A DNA stretch of 64,000 bases from Salipaludibacillus aurantiacus (GTDB lineage: Bacteria; Bacillota; Bacilli; Bacillales; Salisediminibacteriaceae), in contig NZ_FOGT01000009.1 in the NCBI RefSeq assembly GCF_900111295.1, forward strand, positions 119,640-183,639. The letters run 5' to 3'. Within the stretch, counting starts at the first letter, position 1. Each line of letters starts with the position of its first letter. Positions 30,727 to 42,638 of the stretch are shown here, piece after piece. The notes under the pieces were generated by a model that made no database searches, was not told the origin of the DNA, and saw only the letters and a program-made list of their open reading frames with translations. The position numbers were made by a program, and so were the translations under genes.

Positions 30727-32805
30727 TTACTGTCCGGAAGTTTTTTTAATAATCTCTTCAGAAATACTCTTTGGTACTTCTTCATAGTGGTCAAAGTGCA
30801 TGGAATACTGTCCACGACCTTGAGTATTTGAACGCAGTGAAGTGGCGTAGCCGAACATTTCAGCAAGAGGCACCATTGCGCGAACAATTTGTGCATTGGC
30901 TCGGGCATCCATACCTTCTACTCGTCCGCGACGGGAAGTTACATCACCCATAATGTCTCCCATATATTCTTCAGGAATAACGACTTCAACTTTCATAATC
31001 GGTTCAAGAAGAACTGGGTTACATTTGTTCTTAGCTTCTTTAAGGGCCATAGATGCGGCTACTTTAAAGGCCATTTCGTTAGAGTCGACATCGTGGTAAG
31101 ATCCGTCGAATAGACGTGCCTTAACATCAACTAACGGGAAGCCTGCAAGAAGACCGTTATCCAGGGAATCTTTAACACCGGCTTCAACAGAACCAATGTA
31201 TTCACGAGGTACTACCCCGCCTACGATATTATCTTGAAATTCAAACCCGGCGCCTTCTTCGTTTGGAGAAAATTCGATCCATACGTGACCGTACTGACCG
31301 CGTCCACCTGACTGACGGACAAATTTCCCTTCACATTTGGCTGCCTGGCGAATTGTTTCACGATAAGAAACCTGTGGGGCGCCAACATTAGCTTCCACTT
31401 TGAATTCACGTTTCATACGATCAACAATAATATCAAGGTGAAGTTCACCCATACCTGCAATGATCGTCTGGCCAGTTTCTTCATCAGTGTGAGTTTTAAA
31501 TGTTGGATCCTCTTCTGCCAGCTTGGCTAACGCCATACCCATTTTGTCCTGGTCAGCCTTTGACTTAGGCTCAACAGACAATGAAATAACAGGGTCAGGG
31601 AATTCCATTGATTCAAGGATAACAAGATTTTTCTCGTCACATAGCGTGTCACCGGTAGAAGTATCTTTTAGCCCGACACCCGCGGCAATATCACCGGAGT
31701 AGCAAGTCGGAATTTCTTCACGGTGATTCGCATGCATCTGGAGAATACGTCCCATACGCTCACGCTTCCCTTTAGAAGAGTTACGGACGTAAGAACCTGC
31801 ATTTACAGTTCCGGAATAAACCCGGAAGAAAGTCAGCTTACCAACATAAGGGTCAGTGGCAACTTTAAATGCCAATGCTGCAAACGGCTGGTCGTCACCT
31901 GATTTACGGACGACTCTTTCGTCTGTTTCAGGAACGTGGCCCTCGATGTCTGCAACATCTGTAGGAGCTGGAAGATAATCCACAACCGCGTCCATCAGCA
32001 GCTGAACACCTTTGTTTTTGAAGGCAGAACCACAAAGTACAGGATAGAATTCCACGTCACACGTTCCTTTACGGATCGCAGCTTTAATTTCAGCCTCTGT
32101 GACTTCTTCACCTTCTAAGTATTTCATCATTAATTCTTCATCCAATTCAGAAACAGCTTCAACGAGCTTTTCCCGGTATTCATCCGCTTGAGCTTTATAC
32201 TCTTCCGGAATCTCACGGGCTTCACTTCGTGTCCCTAAATCATCAAGATAGTAGAACGCCTGCATTGTTACGAGATCAATAATCCCCTCAAAGTCATCTT
32301 CCGCACCGATCGGCAGCTGAATCGCAGCAGCGTTAGCACCTAAACGGTCAGAAAGTGTGCCAAGGGAATAAATGAAGTCCGCACCAAGTTTGTCCATCTT
32401 ATTAACAAAGACGATACGCGGTACGCCGTATGTTGTCGCTTGACGCCATACAGTTTCTGTTTGCGGTTCAACTCCAGATTGAGCATCCAGAACCGCAACA
32501 GCACCGTCGAGTACACGCAGTGAACGCTCAACTTCAACTGTGAAGTCTACGTGTCCTGGTGTATCGATAATGTTAATACGGTGGTTTTTCCATTGAGCAG
32601 TTGTAGCCGCAGACGTAATGGTAATCCCACGCTCTTGCTCCTGGTCCATCCAGTCCATCTGGGAACCGCCTTCGTGAGTTTCGCCAATTTTATGAATACG
32701 GCCTGTATAGAAAAGAATACGCTCTGTCGCAGTTGTTTTACCGGCGTCAATATGAGCCATAATCCCGATATTACGGGTCTTTTCTAAGGAGAACTCTCTT
32801 GCCAT
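30727..32805 (-). CDS. fusA: Elongation factor G
   Basis: 692 residues, five-domain translocase. G1 AHIDAGKTT near residue 20, G3 DTPGHVDF, G4 NKMD, and domains III-V with [15 protein letters not shown]. Catalyses tRNA-mRNA translocation and, with RRF, ribosome recycling. Confidence 0.98.
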   Translation of the reverse strand: MAREFSLEKTRNIGIMAHIDAGKTTATERILFYTGRIHKIGETHEGGSQMDWMDQEQERGITITSAATTAQWKNHRINIIDTPGHVDFTVEVERSLRVLDGAVAVLDAQSGVEPQTETVWRQATTYGVPRIVFVNKMDKLGADFIYSLGTLSDRLGANAAAIQLPIGAEDDFEGIIDLVTMQAFYYLDDLGTRSEAREIPEEYKAQADEYREKLVEAVSELDEELMMKYLEGEEVTEAEIKAAIRKGTCDVEFYPVLCGSAFKNKGVQLLMDAVVDYLPAPTDVADIEGHVPETDERVVRKSGDDQPFAALAFKVATDPYVGKLTFFRVYSGTVNAGSYVRNSSKGKRERMGRILQMHANHREEIPTCYSGDIAAGVGLKDTSTGDTLCDEKNLVILESMEFPDPVISLSVEPKSKADQDKMGMALAKLAEEDPTFKTHTDEETGQTIIAGMGELHLDIIVDRMKREFKVEANVGAPQVSYRETIRQAAKCEGKFVRQSGGRGQYGHVWIEFSPNEEGAGFEFQDNIVGGVVPREYIGSVEAGVKDSLDNGLLAGFPLVDVKARLFDGSYHDVDSNEMAFKVAASMALKEAKNKCNPVLLEPIMKVEVVIPEEYMGDIMGDVTSRRGRVEGMDARANAQIVRAMVPLAEMFGYATSLRSNTQGRGQYSMHFDHYEEVPKSISEEIIKKTSGQ

Positions 32806-32940
32806 AGGTCAATTTCTCCTTCCTTTTACTTAAAAATGTTTAGTTGTAATTAAGCATGGTCAATCCAGAGAGGAGTTATGCCTCCCCTGTGAATTGAGAC
32901 CGGATAATTGATTAGTTTAAAGGTCACTTCATTTAGAAGT

Positions 32941-33411
32941 TTACCAGCGATAATGAGCGAATGCTTTGTTCGCTTCAGCCATTTTGTGAGTATCCTCACG
33001 CTTCTTAACAGCTGAACCAGTATTATTCGCTGCATCTAAAATCTCATTAGCCAGACGCTCTTCCATCGTCTTTTCACCACGAAGGCGAGCGTAGCTTACC
33101 AACCAGCGAAGCCCTAGAGTCGTTCGACGGTCAGGCTTAACTTCGATCGGCACCTGATAGTTAGCACCTCCGACACGGCGTGCTTTAACTTCAAGTACTG
33201 GCATGATATTTTTTAATGCTTGTTCAAAAACTTCCTGTGGCTCGTTGCCACTCCGTTCGCGAACAAGGTCGAATGATTTATAAAGAATTGTTTGCGCTTT
33301 ACCTCTCTTACCATCAACCATGATACGGTTGATCAGACGAGTAACCAGCTTGGAATTATAAATCGGGTCAGCCAGCACGTCTCTTCGAGGTACAGGTCCT
33401 TTACGAGGCAT
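32941..33411 (-). CDS. rpsG: 30S ribosomal protein S7
   Basis: 156 residues from the ATG at 33411 ([20 protein letters not shown]). Binds the 3' major domain of 16S rRNA. Full length for Bacilli. Confidence 0.97.
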   Translation of the reverse strand: MPRKGPVPRRDVLADPIYNSKLVTRLINRIMVDGKRGKAQTILYKSFDLVRERSGNEPQEVFEQALKNIMPVLEVKARRVGGANYQVPIEVKPDRRTTLGLRWLVSYARLRGEKTMEERLANEILDAANNTGSAVKKREDTHKMAEANKAFAHYRW

Positions 33412-33462
33412 TGAAGTCCCTCCTTTCAATCTTGGTTAAGGATTTATCATCCTTGATTTTCA

Positions 33463-33882
33463 TTATTTTTTAGCTTTAGGTCGCTTAGTTCCATATTTGG
33501 AACGCCCCTGCATGCGGTTCTCAACACCAGCAGTATCAAGAGCTCCACGTACGATATGGTAACGTACCCCTGGTAAGTCTTTTACACGTCCGCCGCGGAT
33601 TAATACAACACTGTGTTCCTGAAGGTTGTGTCCGATTCCAGGGATGTAAGCAGTAACCTCAATTTGGTTCGTTAAACGAACACGGGCATACTTACGAAGG
33701 GCTGAGTTCGGCTTCTTCGGCGTCATTGTACCTACACGAGTACATACACCACGCTTTTGCGGTGAATCTTCATCAGTCTGTACTTTTTTGAAGCTGTTAT
33801 AACCTTTATTTAAAGCTGGAGAGTCGGATTTTTGACCTTTTGATCGGCGACCCTTTCGCACTAATTGGTTAATTGTAGGCAT
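33463..33882 (-). CDS. rpsL: 30S ribosomal protein S12
   Basis: 139 residues from ATG at 33882. Contains [15 protein letters not shown] and [20 protein letters not shown], the decoding-centre loops; the residues linked to streptomycin resistance are in the sensitive form. Confidence 0.97.
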   Translation of the reverse strand: MPTINQLVRKGRRSKGQKSDSPALNKGYNSFKKVQTDEDSPQKRGVCTRVGTMTPKKPNSALRKYARVRLTNQIEVTAYIPGIGHNLQEHSVVLIRGGRVKDLPGVRYHIVRGALDTAGVENRMQGRSKYGTKRPKAKK

Positions 33883-33952
33883 GTTTGTTCCTCCTTTCTT
33901 TTTTAAAATATGCAAGCCCACTGGTCCAGGTGGTTCACAAATGGGTAAAAGG

Positions 33953-33992
33953 AAAGTTTTTACCAGCGGGCGCTGCCGCCGGCAAAAACTTT
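33953..33992. promoter_or_regulatory. Long hairpin between rplGB and rpsL
   Basis: Stem AAAGTTTTTGCC / GGTAAAAACTTT (12 bp) enclosing a GC-rich inner stem. On the minus strand the following bases are CCTTTT, so termination would be weak; a leader or mRNA-processing structure is more likely. On the plus strand it is followed by TTTTTT. Confidence 0.6.
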
Positions 33993-33994
33993 TT

Positions 33995-34224
33995 TCACTT
34001 TTTAATTGCTACAATTGCTGCATTCACATCAATTCCGCACGCTTTTCCAAGCTGTTTCATCGAATCGACGGTGTGAATGACAACACCTTTATCTTCAGCA
34101 AGAACTATCGCCTTTTTCAAGACTTGCCGATCAGCTCTTTAACCTGCTCGTTTTCCAGTGCCTTTAACGTCTGCTTAGTGCCTACGACTTTATTTGCTGC
34201 CTGGACTACTTTTTCATAAGACAT
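33995..34224 (-). pseudogene. rplGB: Frameshifted L7Ae-family ribosomal protein (YbxF/RplGB)
   Basis: The ATG at 34224 has GGAGG upstream and starts MSYEKVVQAANKVVGTKQTL, the kink-turn-binding YbxF family, but reaches TGA at 34117 after 35 residues. In the next frame the rest of the protein follows (QVLKKAIVLAEDKGV ... SMKQLGKACGIDVNAA ... stop at 33995). Aligned to memory of the B. subtilis protein, only the central segment of about VAKDAD is missing. A deletion of 19 nt between two GCTGAT copies (junction at 34128-34136) would restore 82 residues. Between rpoC and rpsL, as in Bacillus. It looks broken rather than programmed. Confidence 0.85.
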
Positions 34225-34265
34225 GACTTATCCTCCAAAGCATCAGGTATTTGGCACACTTAGAT

Positions 34266-34294
34266 ATAGTACCACCATGGTTTTTGCATGTCAA
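34266..34294 (-). promoter_or_regulatory. SigA promoter upstream of rplGB-rpsL-rpsG-fusA-tuf
   Basis: TTGACA (34294-34289), 17-nt spacer, TACTAT (34271-34266), between the rpoC stop and rplGB. Confidence 0.85.
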
Positions 34295-34305
34295 CACTTT
34301 ATTAA

Positions 34306-37300
34306 TTAATTATCAGAAGCTGTCGCTTCTTCTACAAGCTCCTCTGTTTCAGAGGCTTCTGAATCAGAAGCTGCCATTTGCCGGTAACGCTGCATACCGG
34401 TACCTGCAGGTACGAGTTTACCGATGATAACATTCTCTTTCAGGCCTACCAGTTCATCCCGTTTTCCTTTGATCGCTGCATCTGTAAGGACTCGCGTCGT
34501 TTCCTGGAAGGATGCGGCTGATAAGAAGGAATCCGTTTCTAACGATGCTTTGGTAATTCCAAGGAGTACCGGGCGGCCAGAAGCAGGACGTCCGTTTCTC
34601 AGCAGGATATCACGATTTGCCTCGTTAAACTGGTGGATTTCAACGAGAGACCCAGGCAATACATCTGTATCCCCAGCGTCTATAACGCGGATTTTTCTCA
34701 TCATCTGGCGAACCATCACTTCAACGTGCTTGTCACCAATTTCCACCCCTTGCATACGGTAAACTTTCTGGACTTCTCTTAACAGGTATTCCTGTACGCC
34801 CTGAACACCGGATACGATAAGGAGTTCTTTCGGATCAATCGAACCTTCTGTCAGTTCCTGACCAGGTTTCACTTCATCCCCAACATTTACTTTCAGTCTT
34901 GCGCCGTATAATGTTGGGTAGCTTCGTGTTTCGATTGCCCCTTGAACCACTATTTCTTTCTTATCATTAACTTCTTTAATGTCGGTTACCTTACCTTCGA
35001 TTTCAGAAATAACAGCCTGCCCTTTAGGGTTTCTGGCTTCAAAGACTTCCTGGATTCTCGGAAGACCCTGAGTAATGTCGTCTCCGGCTACACCGCCTGT
35101 GTGGAAAGTACGCATAGTTAACTGGGTACCCGGTTCACCGATTGACTGGGCTGCGATAATTCCTACCGCTTCCCCTACTTCTACTTCTGAGCCTGTCGCA
35201 AGGTTTCGTCCATAACACTTTTTACATACACCATGCTTTGTATCACATGTGAAGGCAGAACGGATTAAAACTTCCTCTACCCCTGAATCCTCAATGGTTT
35301 TCGCCATATCTTCAGTGATATTCTGGTTTCTTTCCGCAAGTACTTCCTTCGTTTCCGGATGGTAAATGCGCTGGAATGACACTCGGCCTACCAGACGGTC
35401 ATAAAGACTTTCGATCACTTCATTTCCTTCTTTAATCGCTTTAACAAGAAGGCCGCGGTCAGTTCCGCAGTCATCAGACCTGACAATAACGTCTTGAGCC
35501 ACGTCTACGAGACGACGGGTGAGGTAACCTGAGTCAGCTGTTTTAAGGGCTGTATCTGCAAGACCTTTACGCGCCCCGTGAGTTGAAATAAAGTACTCAA
35601 GCACCGTCAGACCTTCACGGAAACTTGATTTGATCGGAAGCTCGATAATACGTCCGGACGGGTTGGCCATGAGACCACGCATCCCGGCAAGCTGAGTGAA
35701 GTTAGAGGCGTTACCACGCGCTCCTGAATCACTCATCATGAAGATAGGGTTGGTAATATCAAGTGTGCCGAGGAGTTTTTCCTGAATAACGTCCTTAGCT
35801 GCACTCCAGATTTCTATAACTTTGTCATACCGCTCGTCTTCTGTAATCAGACCGCGGCGGAACTGTTTCATAACACGCTGTACTTTAGTTTCAGCTTCAT
35901 CGAGAATTTCCTGCTTGTCTTTAAGAACGACGATATCAGAAACACCGATTGTAATACCCGCTTTTGTCGAGTAATAGAAACCTAAGTCCTTCATTTTATC
36001 AAGCATAACGGAAGTTTCCGAAATCTTAAACTTCTTAAATACTTCCGCGATGATGTCTCCTAAGAAACCTTTCTTAAACGGAAGAACAAGCTCTCTGCTT
36101 TCAAGTTCTTTTTTAATATCCGTTCCTTTTGGAACAAAATACTTTTCGGGAGTCTCAATTTCAAGGTTAAAAGCAGTCGGCTCATTAACAAATGGGAATG
36201 AGTCTGGAAGAATTTCATTAAAGATAATTTTCCCTACTGATGTCAGAATTAAGTGATCTTCAAATTCTGGCTTGAAGTTGGACTTGCCGAGTGATGAAAC
36301 AGGAACAGCAATCCGGGTGTGAAGATGGACATAACCATTTTGGTAGGCGGTCAATACTTCATTAGGATCTTTATAAATGTTCCCTTCACCCACTGCGCCT
36401 TTTCTCTCAAGTGTTAAATAGTAGTTTCCTAAAACCATATCCTGAGACGGCGTAACAACTGGTTTTCCGTCTTTCGGATTAAGGATGTTTTGAGCAGCAA
36501 GCATGAGTAAACGGGATTCAGCCTGTGCTTCAGCCGAAAGCGGCACGTGTACAGCCATCTGGTCACCATCGAAGTCTGCGTTATAGGCAGTACATACGAG
36601 CGGGTGCAGCTTAATGGCACGGCCTTCAACTAATGTTGGTTCGAAAGCCTGGATCCCCAGTCTGTGAAGTGTTGGCGCACGGTTTAACAGGACAGGGTGC
36701 TCCCTGATTACCTCTTCCAGAACGTCCCAAACTTCCGGATGTACACGTTCTACCTTACGCTTGGCGCTTTTAATATTATGGGCTAACCCCTTGCTTACAA
36801 GTTCTTTCATAACAAAAGGCTTAAACAGCTCAAGGGCCATTTCTTTCGGCAGTCCGCACTGGTACATCTTCAGGTGAGGACCTACCACGATTACGGAACG
36901 GCCAGAATAGTCAACACGTTTACCAAGGAGGTTTTGCCGGAAACGCCCCTGCTTCCCTTTAAGCATGTGGGAAAGGGATTTTAACGGCCGGTTCCCTGGC
37001 CCTGTAACCGGACGTCCGCGGCGGCCGTTATCAATAAGCGCGTCTACTGCTTCCTGGAGCATCCGTTTCTCGTTCTGCACGATAATATTCGGAGCCCCTA
37101 AATCTAACAAACGTTTTAAACGATTATTACGGTTAATTACACGACGGTAAAGGTCGTTCAGGTCGGACGTGGCAAACCGTCCGCCATCCAATTGCACCAT
37201 CGGGCGCAGTTCCGGAGGAATAACCGGCAGCACATCAAGCACCATCCACGATGGGTAGTTGCCCGAGTGACGGAAAGCTTCGAGGACTTCGAGCCGTTTA

Positions 37301-37920
37301 ATTGCCCTTGTACGGCGTTGTCCCTGAGCTGTTTCCAGTTCTTCTTTAAGAAGGTTCGCCTCTTTATCAAGGTCGATATCCTCAAGTAATTTCCGGATAG
37401 CTTCAGCACCCATTTGGGCAGAAAAAGATCTGCCGTATTTGTCAATATAGTTGCGGTACTCTTTTTCTGAAAGAAGCTGTTTCAGTTCAAGCGGTGTATC
37501 CCCGGGATCTGTGACTACGTAAGAAGCGAAGTAAATAACTTCTTCCAGTGACCGTGGAGACATATCGAGTACGAGTCCCATACGGCTTGGAATTCCTTTA
37601 AAGTACCAGATGTGAGACACAGGGGCAGCAAGTTCAATATGCCCCATACGCTCACGGCGGACTTTGGCTCGTGTAACTTCTACACCGCACCTGTCACAGA
37701 CGACCCCTTTGTATCTTACACGCTTATATTTTCCGCAATGGCATTCCCAGTCCTTTGTAGGACCAAAAATGCGCTCACAGAATAAACCGTCTTTCTCCGG
37801 TTTTAACGTCCGGTAGTTGATTGTTTCCGGTTTTTTAACTTCTCCTCTGGACCAAGATCTGATCTTGTCAGAAGAGGCAAGGCCAATTTTCATATATTCA
37901 AAATTATTAACATCTATCAA
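34306..37920 (-). CDS. rpoC: RNA polymerase beta' subunit
   Basis: 1204 residues starting at TTG 37920 (AGGGAGG 8 nt before; the frame's earlier ATG is not conserved). Landmarks: N-terminal zinc site ([20 protein letters not shown]), active-site NADFDGDQM, second zinc site with [11 protein letters not shown], bridge helix/trigger loop and DTDVLPGS. It forms with beta the catalytic core. An acidic tail ([15 protein letters not shown]) closes the protein. 36 nt after rpoB. Confidence 0.98.
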   Translation of the reverse strand: MIDVNNFEYMKIGLASSDKIRSWSRGEVKKPETINYRTLKPEKDGLFCERIFGPTKDWECHCGKYKRVRYKGVVCDRCGVEVTRAKVRRERMGHIELAAPVSHIWYFKGIPSRMGLVLDMSPRSLEEVIYFASYVVTDPGDTPLELKQLLSEKEYRNYIDKYGRSFSAQMGAEAIRKLLEDIDLDKEANLLKEELETAQGQRRTRAIKRLEVLEAFRHSGNYPSWMVLDVLPVIPPELRPMVQLDGGRFATSDLNDLYRRVINRNNRLKRLLDLGAPNIIVQNEKRMLQEAVDALIDNGRRGRPVTGPGNRPLKSLSHMLKGKQGRFRQNLLGKRVDYSGRSVIVVGPHLKMYQCGLPKEMALELFKPFVMKELVSKGLAHNIKSAKRKVERVHPEVWDVLEEVIREHPVLLNRAPTLHRLGIQAFEPTLVEGRAIKLHPLVCTAYNADFDGDQMAVHVPLSAEAQAESRLLMLAAQNILNPKDGKPVVTPSQDMVLGNYYLTLERKGAVGEGNIYKDPNEVLTAYQNGYVHLHTRIAVPVSSLGKSNFKPEFEDHLILTSVGKIIFNEILPDSFPFVNEPTAFNLEIETPEKYFVPKGTDIKKELESRELVLPFKKGFLGDIIAEVFKKFKISETSVMLDKMKDLGFYYSTKAGITIGVSDIVVLKDKQEILDEAETKVQRVMKQFRRGLITEDERYDKVIEIWSAAKDVIQEKLLGTLDITNPIFMMSDSGARGNASNFTQLAGMRGLMANPSGRIIELPIKSSFREGLTVLEYFISTHGARKGLADTALKTADSGYLTRRLVDVAQDVIVRSDDCGTDRGLLVKAIKEGNEVIESLYDRLVGRVSFQRIYHPETKEVLAERNQNITEDMAKTIEDSGVEEVLIRSAFTCDTKHGVCKKCYGRNLATGSEVEVGEAVGIIAAQSIGEPGTQLTMRTFHTGGVAGDDITQGLPRIQEVFEARNPKGQAVISEIEGKVTDIKEVNDKKEIVVQGAIETRSYPTLYGARLKVNVGDEVKPGQELTEGSIDPKELLIVSGVQGVQEYLLREVQKVYRMQGVEIGDKHVEVMVRQMMRKIRVIDAGDTDVLPGSLVEIHQFNEANRDILLRNGRPASGRPVLLGITKASLETDSFLSAASFQETTRVLTDAAIKGKRDELVGLKENVIIGKLVPAGTGMQRYRQMAASDSEASETEELVEEATASDN

Positions 37921-37956
37921 GGGGCTAACCTCCCTTTCAACATTCAAGTTCTCCCA

Positions 37957-40900
37957 TTATGCGTTAGATTCTCCGCTGGACTCCAAGTTCAGGTTAAGCT
38001 TATCGTTTGACTGGTCTTCTTCTTCGTCAATTTCAAGCATATCAATTTCTTCATCATTGCTTGAGAGCATTTTAACGTCCATACCAAGACTTTGCAGTTC
38101 TTTTATAAGGACTTTAAACGATTCAGGAACACCCGGTTCAGGAACATTTTCACCTTTTACAATCGCTTCGTAAGTTTTCACACGACCGATTGTATCGTCA
38201 GACTTAACTGTGAGAATCTCCTGAAGCGTATAGGCTGCACCATATGCTTCCAGAGCCCATACTTCCATTTCCCCGAAACGCTGCCCACCGAACTGGGCTT
38301 TACCGCCGAGCGGCTGCTGGGTTACAAGAGAGTACGGTCCAGTAGAACGGGCATGCAGCTTATCGTCAACCATGTGAGCCAGTTTAATCATATACATGAC
38401 ACCTACTGAGACGCGGTTGTCAAATGGTTCACCGGAACGTCCGTCATAAAGGACTGTCTTACCGTCTCTGGCCATGCCTGCTTCTTCAATTGTGCTCCAA
38501 ACATCTTCCTCACGGGCACCGTCAAATACCGGCGTAGCGATATGGATACCCAGTTGTCTGGCTGCCATACCCATGTGCAATTCAAGCACCTGTCCGATAT
38601 TCATACGTGAAGGAACACCTAACGGATTAAGCATAATATCTATTGGTGTACCATCCGGCAAGTAAGGCATATCTTCTTCCGGAAGGATACGGGAAATAAC
38701 CCCTTTGTTACCGTGTCGGCCAGCCATTTTATCGCCTTCGTGAATCTTACGCTTCTGGACGATATAGACCCGAACCAGCTGGTTAACGCCTGGAGGAAGT
38801 TCGTCTCCGTCTTCCCGGTTAAATACTTTTACATCAAGAACAATTCCGTCTCCTCCGTGCGGCGCTCGTAGTGAGGTATCCCGGACTTCACGTGCTTTTT
38901 CACCGAAAATGGCGTGAAGAAGGCGTTCTTCTGCCGTTAACTCAGTAACCCCTTTTGGAGTGACTTTTCCGACGAGTATATCACCGTCTTTTACTTCGGC
39001 CCCCACCCGGATAATGCCGCGTTCATCAAGATTTCTCAGGGCATCTTCACCGACGTTAGGGATATCCCGGGTGATCTCTTCAGGCCCAAGCTTTGTATCC
39101 CGGGATTCTGATTCATATTCTTCAATATGAATAGAAGTATACACATCATCTTTTACGAGACGTTCACTCAGGATAATAGCATCCTCATAGTTATACCCGT
39201 CCCAAGTCATAAACCCTACAAGAACATTTTGTCCAAGGGCCATTTCACCTTTTTCCATAGACGAACCGTCAGCAAGAATCTCGCCTTTTTCAACGATCAG
39301 TCCTTCACTGACAATCGGGCGCTGGTTATATGATGTTCCCTGGTTGGAACGTTCAAATTTCATCAGGTTATAACGGGTGACATTTCCTTCAACTTCTTTG
39401 CCGTCGACTTCTTCAATCGTACGAACATCAACGTATTTCGCACTTACCCGTTCAACACGGCCTTTCGTCCTCGCTACTACAGCGGCACCGGAGTCTTTAG
39501 CTGATACATATTCCATACCGGTACCTACGAGAGGAGACCTGGGTTCGAGAAGTGGAACTGCCTGCCGCTGCATGTTTGCACCCATAAGCGCACGGTTAGA
39601 GTCGTCATTCTCCAGGAAGGGGATACACGCTGTCGCCGCAGAAACAACCTGCTTAGGAGATACATCCATGTAATCGACGCGGTCCCGCGGAACGATGATG
39701 TTCTCACCACGGAAACGGCAAATGATATTTTCATCTATAAATGACCCATCTTCGGCGAGCTTCGCATTCGCCTGGGCTACAACATAATTATCCTCTTCAT
39801 CAGCTGTGAGGTAATCCACCTGGGCAGATACCTTGCCTGAATCATGATCAACTTTACGGTACGGAGACTCAATAAAGCCAAACTGGTTAACTTTAGCAAA
39901 GCTGGACAAGGAGTTAATTAACCCGATGTTCGGACCCTCAGGTGTCTCAATCGGACACATACGGCCATAGTGGGAATAGTGTACGTCACGTACTTCGAAG
40001 CCTGCACGTTCCCTTGTCAAACCACCAGGCCCAAGAGCAGATAAACGGCGTTTATGCGTTAATTCCGCCAGAGGGTTAGTCTGATCCATGAACTGGGAAA
40101 GCTGGGAACTTCCGAAGAACTCTTTAATTGACGCGATCACAGGACGAATATTAATTAACGCCTGTGGCGTGATCATGTTAGCGTCCTGAATAGACATTCT
40201 TTCACGAACCACTCGTTCCATACGGGAAAGGCCGATTCGGAACTGGTTCTGGAGCAATTCGCCAACAGAACGCAGACGACGGTTTCCTAAGTGATCGATA
40301 TCGTCTGTGTTTCCTACCCCATGAAGAAGGTTAAAGAAATAACTGATAGACGAAATGATATCAGCCGGCGTAATATGTTTAATGGACTTATCAATTTCAC
40401 CATTAGCAATAACTTTAATCGGCTGGTCGTCATCTCCTTGGGAATAAATCATAACTGACTGGAGGTCGACATCTTCATCGTCAATTACCCCTCCCTGGAG
40501 GTTAAGACGGCGGAAGCCTACATTATTTTCAAGGTAAGGGATTAATTTGTCCAGGACACGGCGATCAATAAGTGTGCCTTCTTCCGCTAAAATTTCGCCC
40601 GTTTCAGGGTCTACGAGTGTTTCAGCTAAACGCTGATTAAACAGTCTGTTTTTAATATGAAGCTTCTTGTTCATTTTATAACGACCGACATTAGCCAGGT
40701 CGTATCTTTTAGGATCGAAAAAGCGGGATTCCAGTAAACTTTTCGCACTTTCTACTGTTGGAGGTTCTCCCGGGCGTAAACGCTCATAGATTTCCAGAAG
40801 CGCTTTTTCAGAGCTATCTGTGTTATCCTTTTCAAGCGTATTCCGCAAATATTCATCTTCTCCCAATAAGTCAATGATCTCTTGATCAGTGCCAAATCCA

Positions 40901-41496
40901 AGCGCACGTAATAGAACCGTTGCGGGAATTTTCCGTGTACGGTCAATTCTTACATACACGACATCTTTTGCATCGGTTTCAAGTTCAAGCCATGCACCAC
41001 GGTTTGGAATAACCGTTGTGGTGAAGCCGCGCTTTCCGTTTTTGTCCATTTTTTCACTGAAGTACACACTTGGTGAACGAACAAGCTGCGAGACAATAAC
41101 GCGCTCGGCACCGTTAATAATAAATGTACCTGTGTCTGTCATGAGAGGGAAATCTCCCATAAACACTTCCTGCTCTTTCACTTCACCTGTTTCCTTATTA
41201 ATAAGGCGGACTTTTACACGAAGTGGCGCAGAATAAGTCACGTCTCGTTCTTTCGACTCGTCTACAGGGTATTTTGGTTCTCCTAAACTGTAATCAATAA
41301 ACTCGAGAACTAAATTTCCTGTAAAATCTTCAATTGGTGAGATGTCCTGAAACATCTCTCGAATACCCTCATCAAGAAACCATTGATAAGAAGCTGTTTG
41401 AATTTCAATTAAGTTTGGAAGATCCAGAACTTCATTGATTCGTGCATAACTTCTTCTCTGGCGGTGGCGTCCATACTGAACTAGTTGACCTGTCAA
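37957..41496 (-). CDS. rpoB: RNA polymerase beta subunit
   Basis: 1179 residues from TTG 41496, the start also used in B. subtilis ([20 protein letters not shown]), with GAGGGGTG upstream. The rifampicin region [20 protein letters not shown] and [16 protein letters not shown] is wild type by eye. Catalytic-core motif [15 protein letters not shown] present. The C-terminal ~35 residues are acidic and shorter than in B. subtilis. Confidence 0.98.
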   Translation of the reverse strand: MTGQLVQYGRHRQRRSYARINEVLDLPNLIEIQTASYQWFLDEGIREMFQDISPIEDFTGNLVLEFIDYSLGEPKYPVDESKERDVTYSAPLRVKVRLINKETGEVKEQEVFMGDFPLMTDTGTFIINGAERVIVSQLVRSPSVYFSEKMDKNGKRGFTTTVIPNRGAWLELETDAKDVVYVRIDRTRKIPATVLLRALGFGTDQEIIDLLGEDEYLRNTLEKDNTDSSEKALLEIYERLRPGEPPTVESAKSLLESRFFDPKRYDLANVGRYKMNKKLHIKNRLFNQRLAETLVDPETGEILAEEGTLIDRRVLDKLIPYLENNVGFRRLNLQGGVIDDEDVDLQSVMIYSQGDDDQPIKVIANGEIDKSIKHITPADIISSISYFFNLLHGVGNTDDIDHLGNRRLRSVGELLQNQFRIGLSRMERVVRERMSIQDANMITPQALINIRPVIASIKEFFGSSQLSQFMDQTNPLAELTHKRRLSALGPGGLTRERAGFEVRDVHYSHYGRMCPIETPEGPNIGLINSLSSFAKVNQFGFIESPYRKVDHDSGKVSAQVDYLTADEEDNYVVAQANAKLAEDGSFIDENIICRFRGENIIVPRDRVDYMDVSPKQVVSAATACIPFLENDDSNRALMGANMQRQAVPLLEPRSPLVGTGMEYVSAKDSGAAVVARTKGRVERVSAKYVDVRTIEEVDGKEVEGNVTRYNLMKFERSNQGTSYNQRPIVSEGLIVEKGEILADGSSMEKGEMALGQNVLVGFMTWDGYNYEDAIILSERLVKDDVYTSIHIEEYESESRDTKLGPEEITRDIPNVGEDALRNLDERGIIRVGAEVKDGDILVGKVTPKGVTELTAEERLLHAIFGEKAREVRDTSLRAPHGGDGIVLDVKVFNREDGDELPPGVNQLVRVYIVQKRKIHEGDKMAGRHGNKGVISRILPEEDMPYLPDGTPIDIMLNPLGVPSRMNIGQVLELHMGMAARQLGIHIATPVFDGAREEDVWSTIEEAGMARDGKTVLYDGRSGEPFDNRVSVGVMYMIKLAHMVDDKLHARSTGPYSLVTQQPLGGKAQFGGQRFGEMEVWALEAYGAAYTLQEILTVKSDDTIGRVKTYEAIVKGENVPEPGVPESFKVLIKELQSLGMDVKMLSSNDEEIDMLEIDEEEDQSNDKLNLNLESSGESNA

Positions 41497-41565
41497 CTCA
41501 TTCACCCCTCAAACCTAGCGTTTTTATCATCAAAAGGACCGCATGGCGTTTATTGCAAAAATCCT

Positions 41566-41594
41566 TTGACAGATACGTAATAACATCGTACTAT
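41566..41594 (+). promoter_or_regulatory. Promoter-like sequence antisense to the rpoB leader
   Basis: TTGACA (41566-41571), 17-nt spacer, TACTAT (41589-41594) on the plus strand. A transcript from about 41600 would run into the terminator-like hairpin at 41671-41743, giving a ~140-nt RNA. May be chance. Confidence 0.5.
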
Positions 41595-41670
41595 TTTCTA
41601 AAGAAAAGAGGATTTCATAAGAAAGTTGTAGAATAAAGTCTAAGGAAAAGCAGAAAATATAAAATAAAGA

Positions 41671-41743
41671 AAAAAAGGGTTCTGAGGTCTTTTGTCTGAA
41701 AAACATAAAAGACGTTCATAGTTTGTCCAAATCACCCTTTTTT
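41671..41743. terminator. Two-stem terminator-like structure in the rpoB leader
   Basis: Outer stem AAAAAAGGGT / ACCCTTTTTT (10 bp) enclosing an inner stem GTCTTTT / AAAAGAC (7 bp). The outer arms give T-runs on both strands. On the minus strand it is between the rpoB promoter and the rpoB start, so it could attenuate rpoBC transcription. Confidence 0.65.
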
Positions 41744-41863
41744 ATACATTTCCTTTTTATTTAAATCTACTTTATTTCCAAGAAATCTCCGTCACTCAAG
41801 CTAAAGATGTTTAACAGAGCATAAGAACCCTATTTTCATCTTCATGTTCATACGCATTAAATA

Positions 41864-41892
41864 ATGCTAACACAACCGGCAAATTCAGTCAA
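41864..41892 (-). promoter_or_regulatory. Promoter of rpoB overlapping the ybxB stop
   Basis: TTGACT (41892-41887), 17-nt spacer, TAGCAT (41869-41864). The methyltransferase stop codon TGA (41891-41889) is part of the -35 element. The leader to rpoB is about 360 nt. Confidence 0.65.
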
Positions 41893-42491
41893 TGTTTTTT
41901 TGCTTTGAAAATAAAATATCCTTTTGATTTGTTTTCTACTGTCACATCAAAGTCCAATTCTTCAAGCTTCTTCTGTGTTGAAGGCGCTCCCTGCTTCTTC
42001 TGAAGCACCACCCATAATTCCCCATTTTCTTTCAGCACGTCTCTTGCCTGTTCATAAAGAGCGAAAACTGTCTCTTTTCCTGCTCTGACAGGCGGGTTGG
42101 TAATAAGGGCAGCAAAAGTGTCTCTCTCAAATCCGTCCAGCAGATTATTTTGATCGATCTTAATATTACCTGCCTGATTTAACCGGGCATTTTTCTCAGA
42201 TAACTGAACGGAACGCTCATTAATATCAACCATATGAATCGGGCGTTCAGGGAAGGATTTCGCAATAGAGATACCAATCGGTCCCCAGCCGCACCCTATA
42301 TCTCCGATAGGCCCGCTGATCCCAGGCTCCCGAAAAGTTTCTAATAGTAAGCGCGTGCCATAATCCAGGCCGCTCTTCGAAAAAACACCTCTGTCAACAT
42401 AGAAATGAAAGGATTGCCCTCTGATTTCTTCCCGAATTTCTTTCTGATTGCTTTCCACTGACGGTTTCTTTGAATAATAATGGTCTGCCAC
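41889..42491 (-). CDS. RsmC-type class I SAM methyltransferase (YbxB-like)
   Basis: 200 residues, start GTG 42491 with a moderate AGGGA site. Motif I DIGCGWGPIGI near residue 63 and the base-methylating NPPVRAGK motif near residue 130 indicate an adenine/guanine N-methyltransferase; the RsmC relation suggests a 16S rRNA guanine target. In the same rplL-rpoB position as ybxB of B. subtilis. Exact target not proven. Confidence 0.85.
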   Translation of the reverse strand: MADHYYSKKPSVESNQKEIREEIRGQSFHFYVDRGVFSKSGLDYGTRLLLETFREPGISGPIGDIGCGWGPIGISIAKSFPERPIHMVDINERSVQLSEKNARLNQAGNIKIDQNNLLDGFERDTFAALITNPPVRAGKETVFALYEQARDVLKENGELWVVLQKKQGAPSTQKKLEELDFDVTVENKSKGYFIFKAKKH

Positions 42492-42582
42492 AGATTATCC
42501 CTGCCTTTCTCATTGGCTCTGTTTATTATTTACTGCAGGCTAAGTATCACTACTTCTTTTCGGGAGAGCCAAAGTATAAAGA

Positions 42583-42612
42583 AAACCCGCTTTGGCATCC
42601 AAAGCGGGTTTT
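42583..42612 (-). terminator. Terminator after rplL
   Basis: Stem AAAACCCGCTTTGG / CCAAAGCGGGTTTT with a 3-nt loop, then TCTTTATAC on the minus strand. Likely partial termination to make rplJL more abundant than rpoB. Confidence 0.85.
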
Positions 42613-42638
42613 CGTTTAATTTCCGTAAAGAGCGGAAA

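Noticed and set aside
33995..34224. Programmed frameshift in rplGB
   Set aside because: No slippery sequence or stimulatory structure is seen, and conserved residues are missing, so a deletion explains it better.
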